Positions 49,042-60,350 of a stretch of DNA of 64,000 nucleotides are shown piece by piece. A program made the translations under genes and the position numbers. Origin of the DNA: Macrobrachium rosenbergii. Lineage: Eukaryota; Arthropoda; Malacostraca; Decapoda; Palaemonidae. The first letter of the stretch is position 1, and each line of letters starts with the position of its first letter. The stretch spans positions 82,752,471-82,816,470 of the forward strand of contig NC_089743.1 in NCBI RefSeq assembly GCF_040412425.1. The letters are read 5' to 3'. The notes beneath the pieces are model-generated. The model worked only from the letters and a program-made list of their open reading frames with translations. It was not told where the DNA came from and did not search any database.

Positions 49042-49079
49042 TATATGTGTGTGTGTGTATATTGTATACTGTATATGTG

Positions 49080-49156
<77 letters not shown>
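49003..49156. repeat. Interrupted (TA)n-(TG)n microsatellite
   Basis: TA blocks separated by TGTGTGTGTA and CTGTATATG text. Confidence 0.93.
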
Positions 49157-49158
<2 letters not shown>

Positions 49159-49446
49159 ATGAAAATATATCCATGAAAAGACTAAAACAAGAAAGAACCG
49201 CTATTCGTCTGCAATAAGAACCAGATGACGACAGCAGAAGAATTTGATGAATAAGTACTGACAGGCTTTGTCAACTGAGGAGCAATCCCTACCCACCAAG
49301 AACAAAAACCGAACTATGTATTTATTATAAAAACAAAAGAACATTAAACTTAGTTATATGAAATAGTAATTTCATACCGCTGCGCCGTCTTCACATATCC
49401 GTTGTTTATCAATACCTCTGCATGTTTGGGAACTAAGTAAAGTAAG

Positions 49447-49712
49447 TACAACTTAGTTTAACCAGACCACTGAGCTGATTAACAGCTCTCCTAGGGCTGG
49501 CCCGAAGGATTAGATTTATTTTACGTGGCCTAGAACCTACTGGTTACTTAGCAGCGGGACCTACAGCTTATTGTGGAATCCGAACCATATTATGACTAGA
49601 AATGAATTTTATCACCCAGAAATAAATTCCTCTAATTCTTCATTGGCCGGTCGGAGAGTCGAACGCTGGGCCAACAGCGGTGCTAGCAAAGAAATCTGCC
49701 ACCCCTCCAATG
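49447..49712 (-). repeat. tRNA-derived SINE (family A), minus strand
   Basis: Near full length. The tail 'acaacttagtttaaccagac' is at the left and the head 'cgaacgctgggccaacagcg' at the right. It matches 40167-40440 in reverse with about 10% visible differences. The head's distal part (49680-49710) is more diverged. Confidence 0.88.
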
Positions 49713-49919
49713 AAGAACTTACGTTCAGGAACTGTAACTAGCTTCTTTTGTGTAAGGTTGTACCATAGCATTTACTGTCAAGGGCAGCTTCAGTCTGGTA
49801 ATATAAAAAAAAAAACACTTAACCGCCAAATCCTAGCAGGTAACAAGTGATGTAGATATGCACCATAATGTATATAAATAAAACTACTTTGAATTAATAT
49901 ATGTTAAAATACAAAAGCT

Positions 49920-51000
49920 ATAAATTATTCTGTCATCTTTCAGGGATGTATAATCAGTGATTCCTGGACTTCTTAAAACAGAGGTGCAGGGGTTACCAAT
50001 CAGGCCACTGAAGTAATAAAAGAAGTTGGAACCTAAGTGCTTAGCAAGTACCTGAGGAAGTACCTGTACAGGATGCAAACTATGCATAACACCAAGTTTT
50101 AACAGCTTACCTAACAACCCAAGTCATAGTATTTAATTCGTATTACTTCATCTGAGTGAATGTGATAGAAATCAACAAACAGTAATATACATAAGGTAGA
50201 AATAAATTACTATCCGAAGTCGAAATCGAACCCAGGACCTCTTGGATGGGAGACAAGAACACTACGGCCAATCCACTGAAGTCATAGAAGAAACAGAAAA
50301 CTAAGTATTTAGTAAAATAGTACCTGGGGAGTTATCTGCGCAGGCTTCACACTGCATACCAGCTAGTTTCACCCAACTTCCTGACAAAGTAGCAAAAGGT
50401 ATAGTGTTCAATTCGAATTATCTTATCCGAGTGAAGTTTACAGGAATCAATGGAGGACATCATGTAAAATGTAAAGATAAATTTTCACCTGGTGTCAGGA
50501 TCGACCCCTGGACCTCTTGCGTGAGAGATGAAAGGGTTCACAAAAAGAGTTGGAACCTCAGTAATTACACAGTACCTGAGTAGTTACGTAGACGGACAGT
50601 ATACGTTCCATACCAGTGCGTTTTACCAAACTCTCCACCTAACCAGTGATCCAATTCATGTATAATTTAAATTACCGGAAGTGAGTGAATGTGATGAAAA
50701 TTAACACACAGCAGTTTTAATTACATGTTATCACTCAGGTCACTGGTTAGTCAGGGAGAAGTTGGGTAAAAACTCTCTTGTATGCAAGGTGTGCTCCCTA
50801 CCCAAGTAACTACTTGTTATGGTGTGAGTACTCAGGTCCCAACTTCTCAGTGGGATGATCGGCAGTGGTCTTGCAACTAAGACGTCCTGGGTTTGATCAT
50901 GAAGAGATGAGGAAATTTATTTCAGCATTTTGCACTTTACTGTGTTTATTTCCACCACATACACTCAGATCAGGCAATTTCAACAAGTAACTTTCCCTTG
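49920..51000. repeat. Cluster of a third tRNA-derived SINE family (three minus, one plus)
   Basis: Recurring blocks are 'agttggaacct' plus 'agtacctgaggaagtacctg', 'atccgagtgaa', and a minus-strand tRNA-like head with B boxes at 50222-50232 (GGTTCGATTTC) and about 50498-50508 (GGGGTCGATCC). Three units run in minus orientation (about 49920-50215, 50216-50490 and 50491-50720). One inverted unit follows (about 50720-51000) with head 'ggcagtggtcttgcaacta' and 'cctgggtttgatcatg'. Units are ~270-300 bp in head-to-tail array, then head-to-head. Confidence 0.7.
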
Positions 51001-51539
51001 GGTCATTGGTCTTCTCTTGTGGTTAATGGCAATCATCACTGTACCACTGCAAGATTCTGGAAAATAAATTTCTTTTACATTTCTCTGCAGAGCGCAAAAT
51101 CCCCAAATGGCTGTGGGCTAGAGGTCTACAGTCCCGTATCTTGTATACTTATTGCATAAACATATGCATAACATTAAAGAGGTACATTCTGGTGTTTTGA
51201 ATGTGTGAGACTGCGGAACCCGAACATTAAGTATGACGTTTTATCTGTTCACCTACCGAGTTGGACGTTAATGGCACACTGGCACACCAAAATAAAAGGG
51301 GTGAGCAATAGTAACTAGAAAGGATAAAGTGTGATTTCGTCAGGGGTGAGTGAGACAAGCATGGCAAGACAGGAAGACTGTGGGAACATAAGTACGAAAA
51401 TGAATGTTGCAAGCAAAGGATTCCGTAGGTGAGACGGCAGCGGGATAAAAGCTTGTGACAGGAAGTGCATATGATTCAAGAACGGAGAAAAAAGCGGAAA
51501 TGGGAAAAATTTGTTATTTTTGCAACTATGTTGGTTGAT
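51001..51539. other. Unrecognised sequence
   Basis: May include degraded LINE upstream sequence, but no motif can be cited. Confidence 0.3.
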
Positions 51540-52290
51540 TTGGGAGAAAAAAAACGGCTGTGTTGGAGACGATGGCTCTGATTTGTGTAATATGAAAGGG
51601 AGTTGTGAATGTATGGAGTGCGGAGTGATTGATGTTTGCAGATGAAAGTGTCAGTTGGTGCCGAAGAAAATAAAATCCAGACCGCTGAACTGTTTTAAAG
51701 GGTTAAAACAATGATAAAGTTGGAAGTGGTTATTAACAGGAATGATATCTTGAGGGTAAAAGAACGCTAGAAAGATGGAACAATGAAAGTCAGTAAGAAA
51801 AGGTGGAGATAATGGCCGATCTGTACTCCGTATTGGGGAGTAAATGTACTAGATGGTGGTAAAATACGATAATGACGGAGGAGTGGCAAAAGGTTCCAAG
51901 AGCAGGATGTTTTGGAAGAAAAAGTCTGGATATAGTAAGGGACTGCTGAGCCAAATTTCCTCAATAAAAAGTAAGTTGAATGAATGAGTGAAAGTGTGGA
52001 CATGTAGGGAGATATATCATTTGCACAGTATATGTGCGGCAAGAGGTGTTGCAAGTGTTTAATGTTGAGATAAGGCAAACTACAAAAATTTGCCGAAATG
52101 AAAAGATGGAACAGAGCGCTGAGAGGTGCTTTGGTCACTTGGAGGTAATGATAGACCACAAGCTGGTGAAAAGGATGTGTAACGGGGTACACCTGTGAAG
52201 TTCTGGAAGGAAGGAGGAGAACGAAGTTCTGGAAAAGGTGTTGGAAACCGAAAGCCTTAAGACCCAGGAAACAGAAGCGTGAGTGGGTTC
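51540..52290 (+). pseudogene. Dead non-LTR retrotransposon (RT 3' half)
   Basis: Scattered plus-strand remnants: FADESVS at about 51635 (RT motif C, where the family has FADD), KIQTAELF and KTMIKLEVVINRNDI (about 51675-51750), then MEQSAERCFGHLEVMIDH and KLVKRM at about 52106-52180, matching the conserved R-W-F-G-H-x-E-R-M / V-K-R tail of many LINE RTs. Stops and frameshifts are dense. The clade cannot be fixed; CR1/Jockey- or R1-like elements share this tail. The 141-codon minus frame (51767-52192) is its shadow. Confidence 0.6.
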
Positions 52291-52439
52291 ACTGCCTACA
52301 GTTCAGGTCAGTCCGCAGCCGATTAATATTTTCATGCATTTATATGAAAAGATAGATGCGTTGACGGTTTGTCTCAATATCAAAACCACAATTCAAACCA
52401 GCTAGTGACCGTGGTCATGTCTTTCTCTGGGAAGAAAAG

Positions 52440-52472
52440 AGTCCATACATACATGTATATACATCCATACAT

Positions 52473-52544
<72 letters not shown>

Positions 52545-52545
52545 T
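52440..52545. repeat. (ATAC)n-(TA)n microsatellite
   Basis: ATACATAC text then about 30 TA units (52478-52538). Confidence 0.93.
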
Positions 52546-53430
52546 GTGTTGTGAGAAATGTGGATTGGCTCATTTAGGAGTCAAGAGAAGGAAAAGGACT
52601 AGAACTCATTCTGAAATGCTCGCCAAGAACCAGAAGGTCAACGCCTTCTAGCGTCGCCCCATCTACGGACAAATAATAGTGAAAGAAAATTTGCGTCACG
52701 TACAGGTTACACATGACGATGGTGCGTGTGTCTGCACGTGTAACAGGGAAATGCTTGTCTAACTCCTTGTTTTCTAAGTGTAAAATAACTCTCACCAACT
52801 CCTGGAGAACTGCACTACCGCAAATACGATACCTGTAAGTGGAGAAAGAACTGTCATTCAGTGTAAAAACAAATTAAAACAAACGAGTCATCTTAAAATA
52901 ATCAGTGAAAATTAACAACGCTAAATTACTTATACTTTTTCGATTGAAAAATAATGTAATATTTTTATTGGTTATGTTAATTACGTAAAAGTTTAGATCT
53001 TTATTCCATGTAATTAATACCTGTAATTAATACAATGAGTCGGTTTGACTACATATCCAATCCTACCAAATATGTATCTCTAAAATCAAAGAAAATGCAT
53101 AACAGAGAATCATTCTGAATTTGTATGATAAGCCTTTAATATACATCCTACACAACCAAGTACCAATACATCTAAATATATTGACAAAATACCAAGACAA
53201 TTTGCCTTAAAAAATGCCATACCCCAGCAAACATAATACTGAAGCTGAAATTCCTGATGAAGAATACTGTACAACGAACTCAACCTTCGACGGTCCTAAA
53301 ATTAAGATTTTATAGCCATCGCTTAAGAATTTTTCCCTACAATGAATATATCTACGTAATGTGCTGAAGGTTCGACGCCACAATTAGCCTTCGAAAGTGA
53401 CGGTTTACATTCATAAGAAATTAAATCAGT
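52546..53430. other. AT-rich sequence, nothing recognised
   Basis: No repeat unit or credible gene seen. Confidence 0.4.
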
Positions 53431-53730
53431 TTTTTAGTTTTCTTTACAAGAAAACTTTTGAGATGGTTTTGTCTGTCCGTCCGCACTTTTTCTGTCCGCC
53501 CTGTTCTTAAAAACTAACGAGGCTAGAGGGCTACAAATTGTTATGTTGATCATCCACCCTCCAATCATCAAACATAGCAAATTGCAGCCCTCTAGCCTCA
53601 GTAGTTTTTATTTTTATTTAAGGTTAAAGTTAGATGAGAGTTTCATAGGCCGTAGCTGAGAGTTTCCTACATTCATACGCTGTATATTAAACTCGATTGC
53701 GCCGAAGAAACTTCGGCGCATTTTTTAGTT
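53431..53730 (+). repeat. Hairpin-rich dispersed repeat, copy 2
   Basis: Matches copy 1 (4251-4645) from 'ttttagttttctttacaag' through 'tgtctgtccgtccgcac' to the terminal stem 'tgcgccgaag' / 'cttcggcgca'. The central inverted repeat pairs 53509-53544 with 53574-53609 at 31 of 36 positions. Compared with copy 1 it lacks about 95 bp between the central hairpin and the terminal stem. 'ttttttagtt' occurs on both edges (53430-53439 and 53721-53730), a possible target duplication. Confidence 0.8.
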
Positions 53731-55120
53731 GTTTTTATTTTTCCACGTTTCATTTGCTATAAGTGTCACTGAAACTTATCTCCAGTGTAACAGAGGAACT
53801 AATGTAAAATAAACTATGCGAGAAAAAAATACCGACAGACACTAACAAAAAGTTAATTACGTGAGAACACATGTAAAATAAATTCTGCTTAACGCAAATA
53901 TGGGGTTTTACTTTAATTTTCTAATTAAACTTTTATTTCAAAATCAGCACGTGATATTTTTTTCCTCGGCATTTTCTCGAGACGAAAGGAAGTTTTGCAA
54001 CATGAGCCTGTTGCAAAGGACTTTAAAAGTGGTGCTTGCTAAGGTTGCTGAAAAGCTAATTTTAATGTCCTTAAACGAGTGACTTTAATCTTGGAACTTG
54101 ACAAATCCAAGCTCATTGAAACTGTTTAGGATCTACTTTATCATTATTATCACTATTCAAGAAGAAGACGGAGATGAAACCTATTCATGTGGAACAGGCC
54201 CACAGGGGCCACTGACTTGAAATTCAAGCTTCCAAAGAATAAGGTTTTCATTAGGAATAATTAAGAGGAAGTAAAGTAAAATACAGAAAGAAGAGATCCC
54301 ACTTGCCAAAAAAGGAAAAATTAATGAATAGATGAATAGATAAAAAAAGAAATAAAATACAAGAAGAATAGTATTGGGATAGTAATGCAATGCATTTTCG
54401 CTTCAACTTCTGAAGCTGCAATTGCAAGACACCCTATATGAAATTCGTAACAGAAGTATTTGCAAGCCACCAACTTCCTCTCATCCACATTCTGTTTAGC
54501 GACCAACAACCGAGTTGCTGCCGATTGGGTTTTCATTTAGTGTAGAGCTACATCGCCTCGGGTAGCGCTCTGGGATCTCTGTTGCTATACGGCCATGCCT
54601 CATTTGCCCTCATGATGCCCAGATTGTTGTTCAAGAATAAAACACCTAACAATATGCAGACGAGGCCTCTCTTGTTGCAGTGTTTTTTTTTACTCCATTC
54701 GCAGAAGGTCAGCATCCATCTTCTGCTCAAGGTGCCGTACTGTCACACTGCCCGATACCATTTGTTTTACTGTATTAATTTCGAAGGGTATTCCTGGAGG
54801 CTGCAATGTTACTTTATATCTAATACACCATTGCTATAGTGTTTTTACTTTCATTGCTGTTTTCGTATGCAGAAATTGTTTTATTGATTATTTTTCTTTT
54901 ATTTTTTCTGTTTTTCACAAATTGATATTCTGTCCCGTGCAAATTTCCTCTGCAAATCAATGGCCTCGTAGGCATGATTCATAACAATCAGTGCAAGGTC
55001 ACGCACATACACATTACATATATATATACATATATATACACGTGTGTGTGTATACATACATATACTGTATGTATATATATACATATAAATATATATGTAT
55101 ATAATAATTATATATGAATA
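53731..55120. other. AT-rich sequence, possible dispersed repeat at 54180-54480
   Basis: The block 54180-54480 ('ccactgacttgaaattcaag', 'cagaaagaagagatcccact') resembles a dispersed text I associate with decapod sequences; no structure supports it further. 54900-55110 is TA/TACA-rich. No gene. Confidence 0.35.
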
Positions 55121-55398
55121 ATGATAGAGTGTCGAACTCCCATCATCTTGACGGTTTTCTACAATCTCAAACTTAAAAGTATAACAGGTTTCAAGAATAG
55201 ATCACAGCGATTATATATATATATATATACATATACATATAAATGTATATATATATATAACTATATATATATATATACACACACACATATATATATATAT
55301 ATAATCGCTGTGATCTGTATCTATTCTTGATACTAAATATACTAAGATTTGAATTGTAAACAAATCAAGATGATGAGAGCTCGACCACATTTTTATTA
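55121..55398. repeat. Foldback with (TA)n in its centre
   Basis: The left arm (55121-55212) and right arm (55303-55398) are inverted copies: 'cccatcatcttga' / 'tcaagatgatgag', and 'atcacagcgatt' / 'aatcgctgtgat'. The right arm has a 6-bp insertion ('tgtatc' region). The ~90-bp centre is TA/CA microsatellite. Minus-strand text to the right (55440-55510) has 'ctgaagagaggacgtgatg' then 'tctcgaca', resembling a PLE 3' terminus. Confidence 0.8.
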
Positions 55399-56640
55399 TC
55401 TGCGCACTACAATATAAAATTAACAATATAAAACAACAATTTCTAGGATTATTGAAGTTTAAAGCACATAGTGTCGAGACATCACGTCCTCTCTTCAGTC
55501 GGAAAAATATGAAAGAGGGAACAAGACGTCTCAAAAATATTACAGAATTATCCTGTAACTAAAGTGCCTGTCTTTTGAAAATGACAGCAAACTGTACGTA
55601 ATTTCGCACTCGCATCGTACTTATAATATGCACTGTACATTACATTGCAATCTATTTTCTTTTTGAAGATTTTTCTGACAGTTGGATTACGTGTTACACA
55701 CTGACTTAATAAATATAAAGATAATCGACATCGTGGTGTTATTGCATTCAGCCACCATGTCTGGCAATGTTTCAGTTCAGACATCCACACTTTGACATTT
55801 GACTTATCGCTCATTTGAAAAGCCTTGAGGGAAGATCTCTTAAGAGGCACGAATTTCTACAAAATGATTTCTTATTCTGGCATAAAACAGAACATTACGA
55901 AGCAAACTGCATCAGACGAGCGTAATCAACATGTCAGAACCTACGTTTGTTATTCAAACTTCACTCAACTTTATCCTAAACGTTATGTTTTGACGCTCAA
56001 GATCTTACATATATCTTATTCGCTAGCCAATTTAAGTATGAATATCACTCATATATATATATAATACTAAATATGACTCGGTGCACGATAAAAACTCGAT
56101 TGTTGCAACAGCGTGTAACTCTACCTGTTGATATTATCGAGTAGCCTCTGGTGAAACAATTTCTATAACTTTCCAAAGGTACAATACAGAACGTCTATTC
56201 CCTTGAGACTAGGGAAATTAGCTCAAGCAAGAATACACGCACACCTATTATAAATAATAAAAATTACTTTGAGTACACCAACATCAGTTGGTAAAACGAC
56301 GATATGTATATGACATTAATCCCAAGAACTTTTTGCAAGGAAAACTAATGAGAAAGTATAAAGAGATCTTCTGTTACAGGTTTTAAAGGGGTTTTGACTG
56401 TAAGGACAGTTAACTCGTATAATTTTTATTAGTGTTAAAATATTTATAACAGAGCAAGCCTAAGGGCCATTAAATATCAAAACAAGGAGGCTCCACAGAA
56501 CAGGATACTAATATGCAAAAATAACGAAAATAAATAGAGGAGAAAAATAATTAATACAGAATTTCAACACGTACTAAGCGAATACAAAAATGCATAATCT
56601 CTTAACAAAAATTAGCGTTATGCTTTCTTCTTTTGCAGAA
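55399..56640. other. AT-rich sequence, no supported gene
   Basis: A 100-codon minus frame (55548-55850) has no domain I recognise. It lies upstream of a PLE-terminus-like stretch on the same strand, so a degraded element is possible. Confidence 0.3.
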
Positions 56641-56644
56641 ACAA

Positions 56645-56646
<2 letters not shown>

Positions 56647-56695
<49 letters not shown>
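56647..56695. repeat. (ATT)n microsatellite
   Basis: About 16 ATT units. Confidence 0.95.
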
Positions 56696-56696
<1 letters not shown>

Positions 56697-56935
56697 GATA
56701 AAACTAAATTGATACGGACATAGTTCAAGTGTTAGTTAACTAAAAACTGTTTACTTTAATAAGCATATTTTCAACTGTTGCTTACCGGAAAATAATTAAC
56801 AAATAACATTTGACACAACAGAAAAGAACATAATCTTTAACGTTACACGGAACTTAATATTGTCATAATCATAATTAAACATTTTATATTCTCATCTACT
56901 GCAATTTTTTTTACAAAACAAAATTTATATGCTTG

Positions 56936-56945
56936 AGTATATATA

Positions 56946-57005
<60 letters not shown>

Positions 57006-57097
57006 TTATATATATATATATATATATATATACTGTATATATATGTATATATATACATATATGTATATTTACATATATATACATATATATACATATA
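56936..57097. repeat. Interrupted (TA)n microsatellite
   Basis: TA core at 56952-57003, then TATACTGTATATATG-type text. Confidence 0.93.
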
Positions 57098-57109
57098 ATT
57101 TTCAACTTG

Positions 57110-57260
57110 TGCCTTTTCCCTTGCTGCGAGGGGCCAGAAGGGTTAGAGTTTAGGTTCCCAACCAGTCTAGGGATGCGGCTGCTAGCTCCTTGCCGTATCT
57201 TTGACTCTCAGCAGATGCTGGTTCAATTCACAGCTGGGCTGACTGACAGGGGCATTTTGC
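57110..57260 (+). repeat. tRNA-derived SINE fragment
   Basis: B box GGTTCAATTCA (57220-57230) with a plausible 5' tRNA-like half (57165-57219, 'ggatgcggctgctagctcc'). Confidence 0.5.
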
Positions 57261-57440
57261 AAAGGCAATCCTGAATAATTATTTTCCCCATAAATATAAA
57301 AGTAAATTATCTGTCAAGGGGCGTATATACTACGGCGTATATAAAGCAAACACTAATTTTCTGTTTCTTTCGACACATTTACAGGAAATGTTTAAGAATA
57401 TCACCTTCTTTAATTTATCATACTAGTCTACTTTCCTTCC
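57261..57440. other. AT-rich sequence
   Basis: Nothing recognised. Confidence 0.4.
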
Positions 57441-57448
57441 TCGCCGAT

Positions 57449-57491
57449 AACACACACACACATACACACACACGCACACACACATACACAC
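57449..57491. repeat. (CA)n microsatellite, imperfect
   Basis: CACACATACACACACACGCA-type run. Confidence 0.9.
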
Positions 57492-57936
57492 TCAGAGTAT
57501 TTTTAACATTGCCTTCTAGGCGTACCAGTTATCATGGCATTCATCCAATAATATAATTTCTTTTACTGAGTAAAGGGTTCACCTTTTTTTTCTTTCGTTC
57601 AAATTCAAAACATCTCTACCCATAACGCATAATTACGACTGGAGCTCTCGTAATATTTCTTTTTAATTCTAATATTGTTTCGTGTAATCTTCCACAAGAA
57701 CTCCACATACTCCAGTTTTGAGTTTGCATAATTCTTAGCTCTTCAGTGAGTCTTCTTTAACAAATATAATATAAATCAGGGAAGCAGGAAGGACTAAATC
57801 ATTGCATAATACTCAGTTGAGTAAAATAATTAATACACTTTGAAAATAATAACTTATCCTGCGGGCAACCGTTACCGGAAGCGAAAAAGACGTGTAAAGA
57901 AACCTTAAAAAAACTACAACTTTTATATTATCAACA

Positions 57937-57940
<4 letters not shown>

Positions 57941-58005
<65 letters not shown>

Positions 58006-58006
58006 T
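57941..58006. repeat. (CT)n microsatellite
   Basis: About 32 CT units with one slip near 57991. Confidence 0.95.
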
Positions 58007-58235
58007 TATAAATATACCTTAGAACGGAGGTGTATCAAAAAGTGAATGTTTTACAGAACAAAGACGCCCCAAAGGAAATATATATATTTTTAAAAATTCT
58101 CAGTTGTTTTATGTTCTTGAATTTTCTTCTGGTTTATTAGACAATCGATCAAGGAAGCGTGTCCAGGGTTAGAGGAAGGATGAAAATGAAAATTTCATAT
58201 GGGAAAGATGTATGAGTTTTGGTAAATGACATAAA

Positions 58236-58313
<78 letters not shown>
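58236..58313. repeat. (TA)n microsatellite
   Basis: About 38 TA units. Confidence 0.95.
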
Positions 58314-58315
<2 letters not shown>

Positions 58316-58842
58316 CCTAAATTTTTATGGACTATGCCAGTGATCGACATTCCTTTGCCTGAAAACAAATTCTAATAAAACTAATTCTCAATTTTTTAAA
58401 TGTAATTAAGAACTGTGCGCATAAATATCTACATTTTTATAATACACGTTTAATCATAAACGTACAGTGAAATATAACTGTTTACATATTTTCAAAAGTA
58501 AAGACAAAAATAAGAAATTTGTCGACGCAATAAAATATACAATAATTTCTAACGGTAAAATTCTGTTTCTACCCATCCCAATTAATCTTGGAAAGAATTT
58601 CCCAAAGTTTATTTGTTAAATTCAGCTGAATTCTCTTCATGACCTTGACTTCCTTCGGATATGAAATACATTAAAATAACTAGTTCATAATTCCCAATAA
58701 GTCTGACAATCAATGAAAGAAGGAAAATATTCTTAAAAAGTAGCATGCAGGATTTATGGTAAGAATACATAAAGTGAGCATAAATTTATTCATCGAGACG
58801 GTCACGTGCCACGTGCCAAAGAGGGTACATTTCAGGCAGTAC
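58314..58842 (-). other. Start of the first intron of the minus-strand gene
   Basis: On the minus strand the donor GT is at 58842-58841 (context ACAG|GTACTG). The sequence then turns AT-rich and non-coding. No acceptor and second exon could be identified with confidence in the rest of the window, so the intron may be tens of kilobases long. Confidence 0.45.
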
Positions 58843-58973
58843 CTGTAATACTGGTAGTGGGGTTGCGTGACGTGTAGGTCCATGGGCATGGAAGGGTGGG
58901 GCAGATGGTGAGGGCCATACCCTGAGGCCGCTTCTCCCCCTTGCATCATGCTTAGCGGCCAGAAGGGGTCCAT
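58843..58973 (-). CDS. First coding exon of an unidentified gene (N-terminus, partial)
   Basis: The ATG at 58973-58971 sits in a strong Kozak context (GCCATGG). The frame reads MDPFWPLSMMQGGEAASGYG, then PHHLPHPSMPMDLHVTQPHY and QYYR up to a donor at 58843|58842 (phase 2, 131 coding nt). The frame is open upstream to a TGA at 59084-59082 but has no earlier ATG; a TTG at 59057 is the only near-cognate start I noted and is unlikely. The peptide is rich in Met, His, Pro and Gly, of the kind found at N-termini of developmental transcription factors, but I cannot name the family. It lies just downstream of a CpG-rich promoter-like region. CpG and GC content differ sharply from the surroundings. 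Continuing the reading past the donor gives a hydrophobic, AT-rich tail that looks intronic. Confidence 0.6.
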
Positions 58974-58977
58974 GGCT

Positions 58978-59000
58978 CCCCACCCCTGTACCCCACCCCC
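58978..59000 (-). promoter_or_regulatory. G-quadruplex motif 4 nt upstream of the start codon
   Basis: On the coding (minus) strand the runs are G5, G4, G4, G4 (complement C-runs at 58996-59000, 58991-58994, 58983-58986 and 58978-58981) with loops of 1, 4 and 1 nt. In the mRNA this would end 4 nt before the AUG, where a stable quadruplex could hinder initiation. Whether it folds is unknown. Confidence 0.6.
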
Positions 59001-59059
59001 AGGGGCGCCTCGCGGGTTAGCCGCCAACTTGGCGGTGTGATGGACAGCTCCTTCCAAAA

Positions 59060-59230
59060 AGGAGTTTGATCCGCGCCTCTCTCACACTGCCGCCGTCACA
59101 ACACCACCGCTACCACAACAAAACACTTCGGCCGCGTCTCAACCACGCTCGAGCCGTGCACTCTTATTACACAAACGACAATCTATCAAAACCACTGAAA
59201 ACACTGGGTAGCAGCTGACGACCCGCGGGA
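59060..59230 (-). other. Probable 5' untranslated region
   Basis: GC-moderate, CpG-containing sequence between the first ATG and the promoter-like block, with an in-frame stop at 59084-59082. The transcription start is not determined. Confidence 0.4.
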
Positions 59231-59560
59231 GGGCAGCGGGTATCCTCAGGGTAAAATCACACAACGAAACACGTGGACACCGCTGGGGAACGCCGACTAC
59301 CTGTGTCTCACATAACGTTTGCACCGGGGTTGGTGTGTGCACTGGGGGAGCGCGCGGGCCTGGGGATGCCACAGCCATGGAGAGGGGCGGCGCCAGACAA
59401 GGCTCCGCCCCTCCCAGCCCGGCTTCATTGACGTCGCGGAGGAATCCCCGCCCACTGGACTACAACCACCAATCAGCATCAAGAACCCCGTTCTGGTAAC
59501 CAGTGACGCCGTGGGCCCCCTCTTGGCCAATAAAGGGGGCGGTAAACCCGCGTTCGAGGA
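59231..59560 (-). promoter_or_regulatory. CpG-rich promoter-like region
   Basis: Dense CpG and GC boxes: 59394-59400 (GGGGCGG), 59405-59411 (CCGCCCC), 59446-59453 (CCCCGCCC) and 59535-59542 (GGGGGCGG). A CCAAT box with the classical CAG flank lies at 59469-59476, another GCCAAT at 59526-59531, and a CRE-like TGACGTCG at 59429-59436. No TATA box is evident, as usual for CpG-type promoters. Its position directly upstream of the exon at 58973 supports minus-strand transcription. A divergent transcript to the right cannot be excluded. Open frames on both strands here (for example 59319-59567 plus) are composition artefacts. Confidence 0.55.
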
Positions 59561-59884
59561 GTCGTAGTGCTCCCACTGCAGCGATCAAACACAATTACCA
59601 CAAATAACAACACTCCATTTTGCATGTGGAGGCGCCGCACGGAGAAACGAACCCTTTGGGGGCAACCTACATATATACCTGACGCCGTTAGCTGCTGTTG
59701 GTGACCTTTCAACGACCCCTTGCGTCTCACCTGCCCCAGGAAGACGGAGGGAGACAAACGCACAGAGGCGTGCGCTACGTGCAGGCCACACACCTGTGCT
59801 CGTCTCCAGCAAGTGGTTCCGTACTTTGTTCATTTCAGTGTCAGAGATAAAAGGAAAGAAATCTGAACATGTCGGACACATCAA
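59561..59884. other. CpG-rich shoulder of the promoter region
   Basis: Moderately GC-rich. Overlapping minus frames (59479-59793 and 59585-59884) have no recognisable domain. Could hold an upstream untranslated exon. Confidence 0.3.
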
Positions 59885-60309
59885 TCATATAATATACTAC
59901 CATAACCGCAGCTTATCTTCATTATCCTGTCAATACAAAATCTAACGTAGGAAAGTATTATATACACAAAATTATTTATATTTCTATTAGTTCATCCTTA
60001 CAAAACCAGTAAGAGACACAAGACTTCCAAGGAACCACAAATGGGGTCAAATGGCAGTTTATATAAGTAAAATAAACATGATCATAAACTAAAAAAGATT
60101 CGTGGTTTTAGTGAAACTGACTTCTAAACTGCAGAACTATTAATAACCTAAGTAAAGAAATCGACTCACTGCCATGGCGCCATTTTATTATATCTTCCAC
60201 CGCCCCCGCCCACCCCAAAATAATTATAACGGCAGGAACTGAAAACGCAAACGTGCAAGACTAATTTATTACCACAGCAGTATGAGGAAGATACTACTAA
60301 TATTATCAG

Positions 60310-60350
<41 letters not shown>

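Noticed and set aside
51767..52192. 141-codon minus-strand frame
   Set aside because: It is antisense to LINE RT remnants read on the plus strand.
58710..58842. Continuation of the minus-strand frame past the donor, giving a 115-codon product
   Set aside because: After 58843 the sequence becomes AT-rich and the peptide hydrophobic and unlike the preceding part; a donor (ACAG|GT) marks the exon end. The upstream part from 59057 would need a TTG start.
59319..59567. 82-codon plus-strand frame across the promoter-like region
   Set aside because: GC-rich DNA has few stops; it lies opposite promoter motifs and has no known domain.
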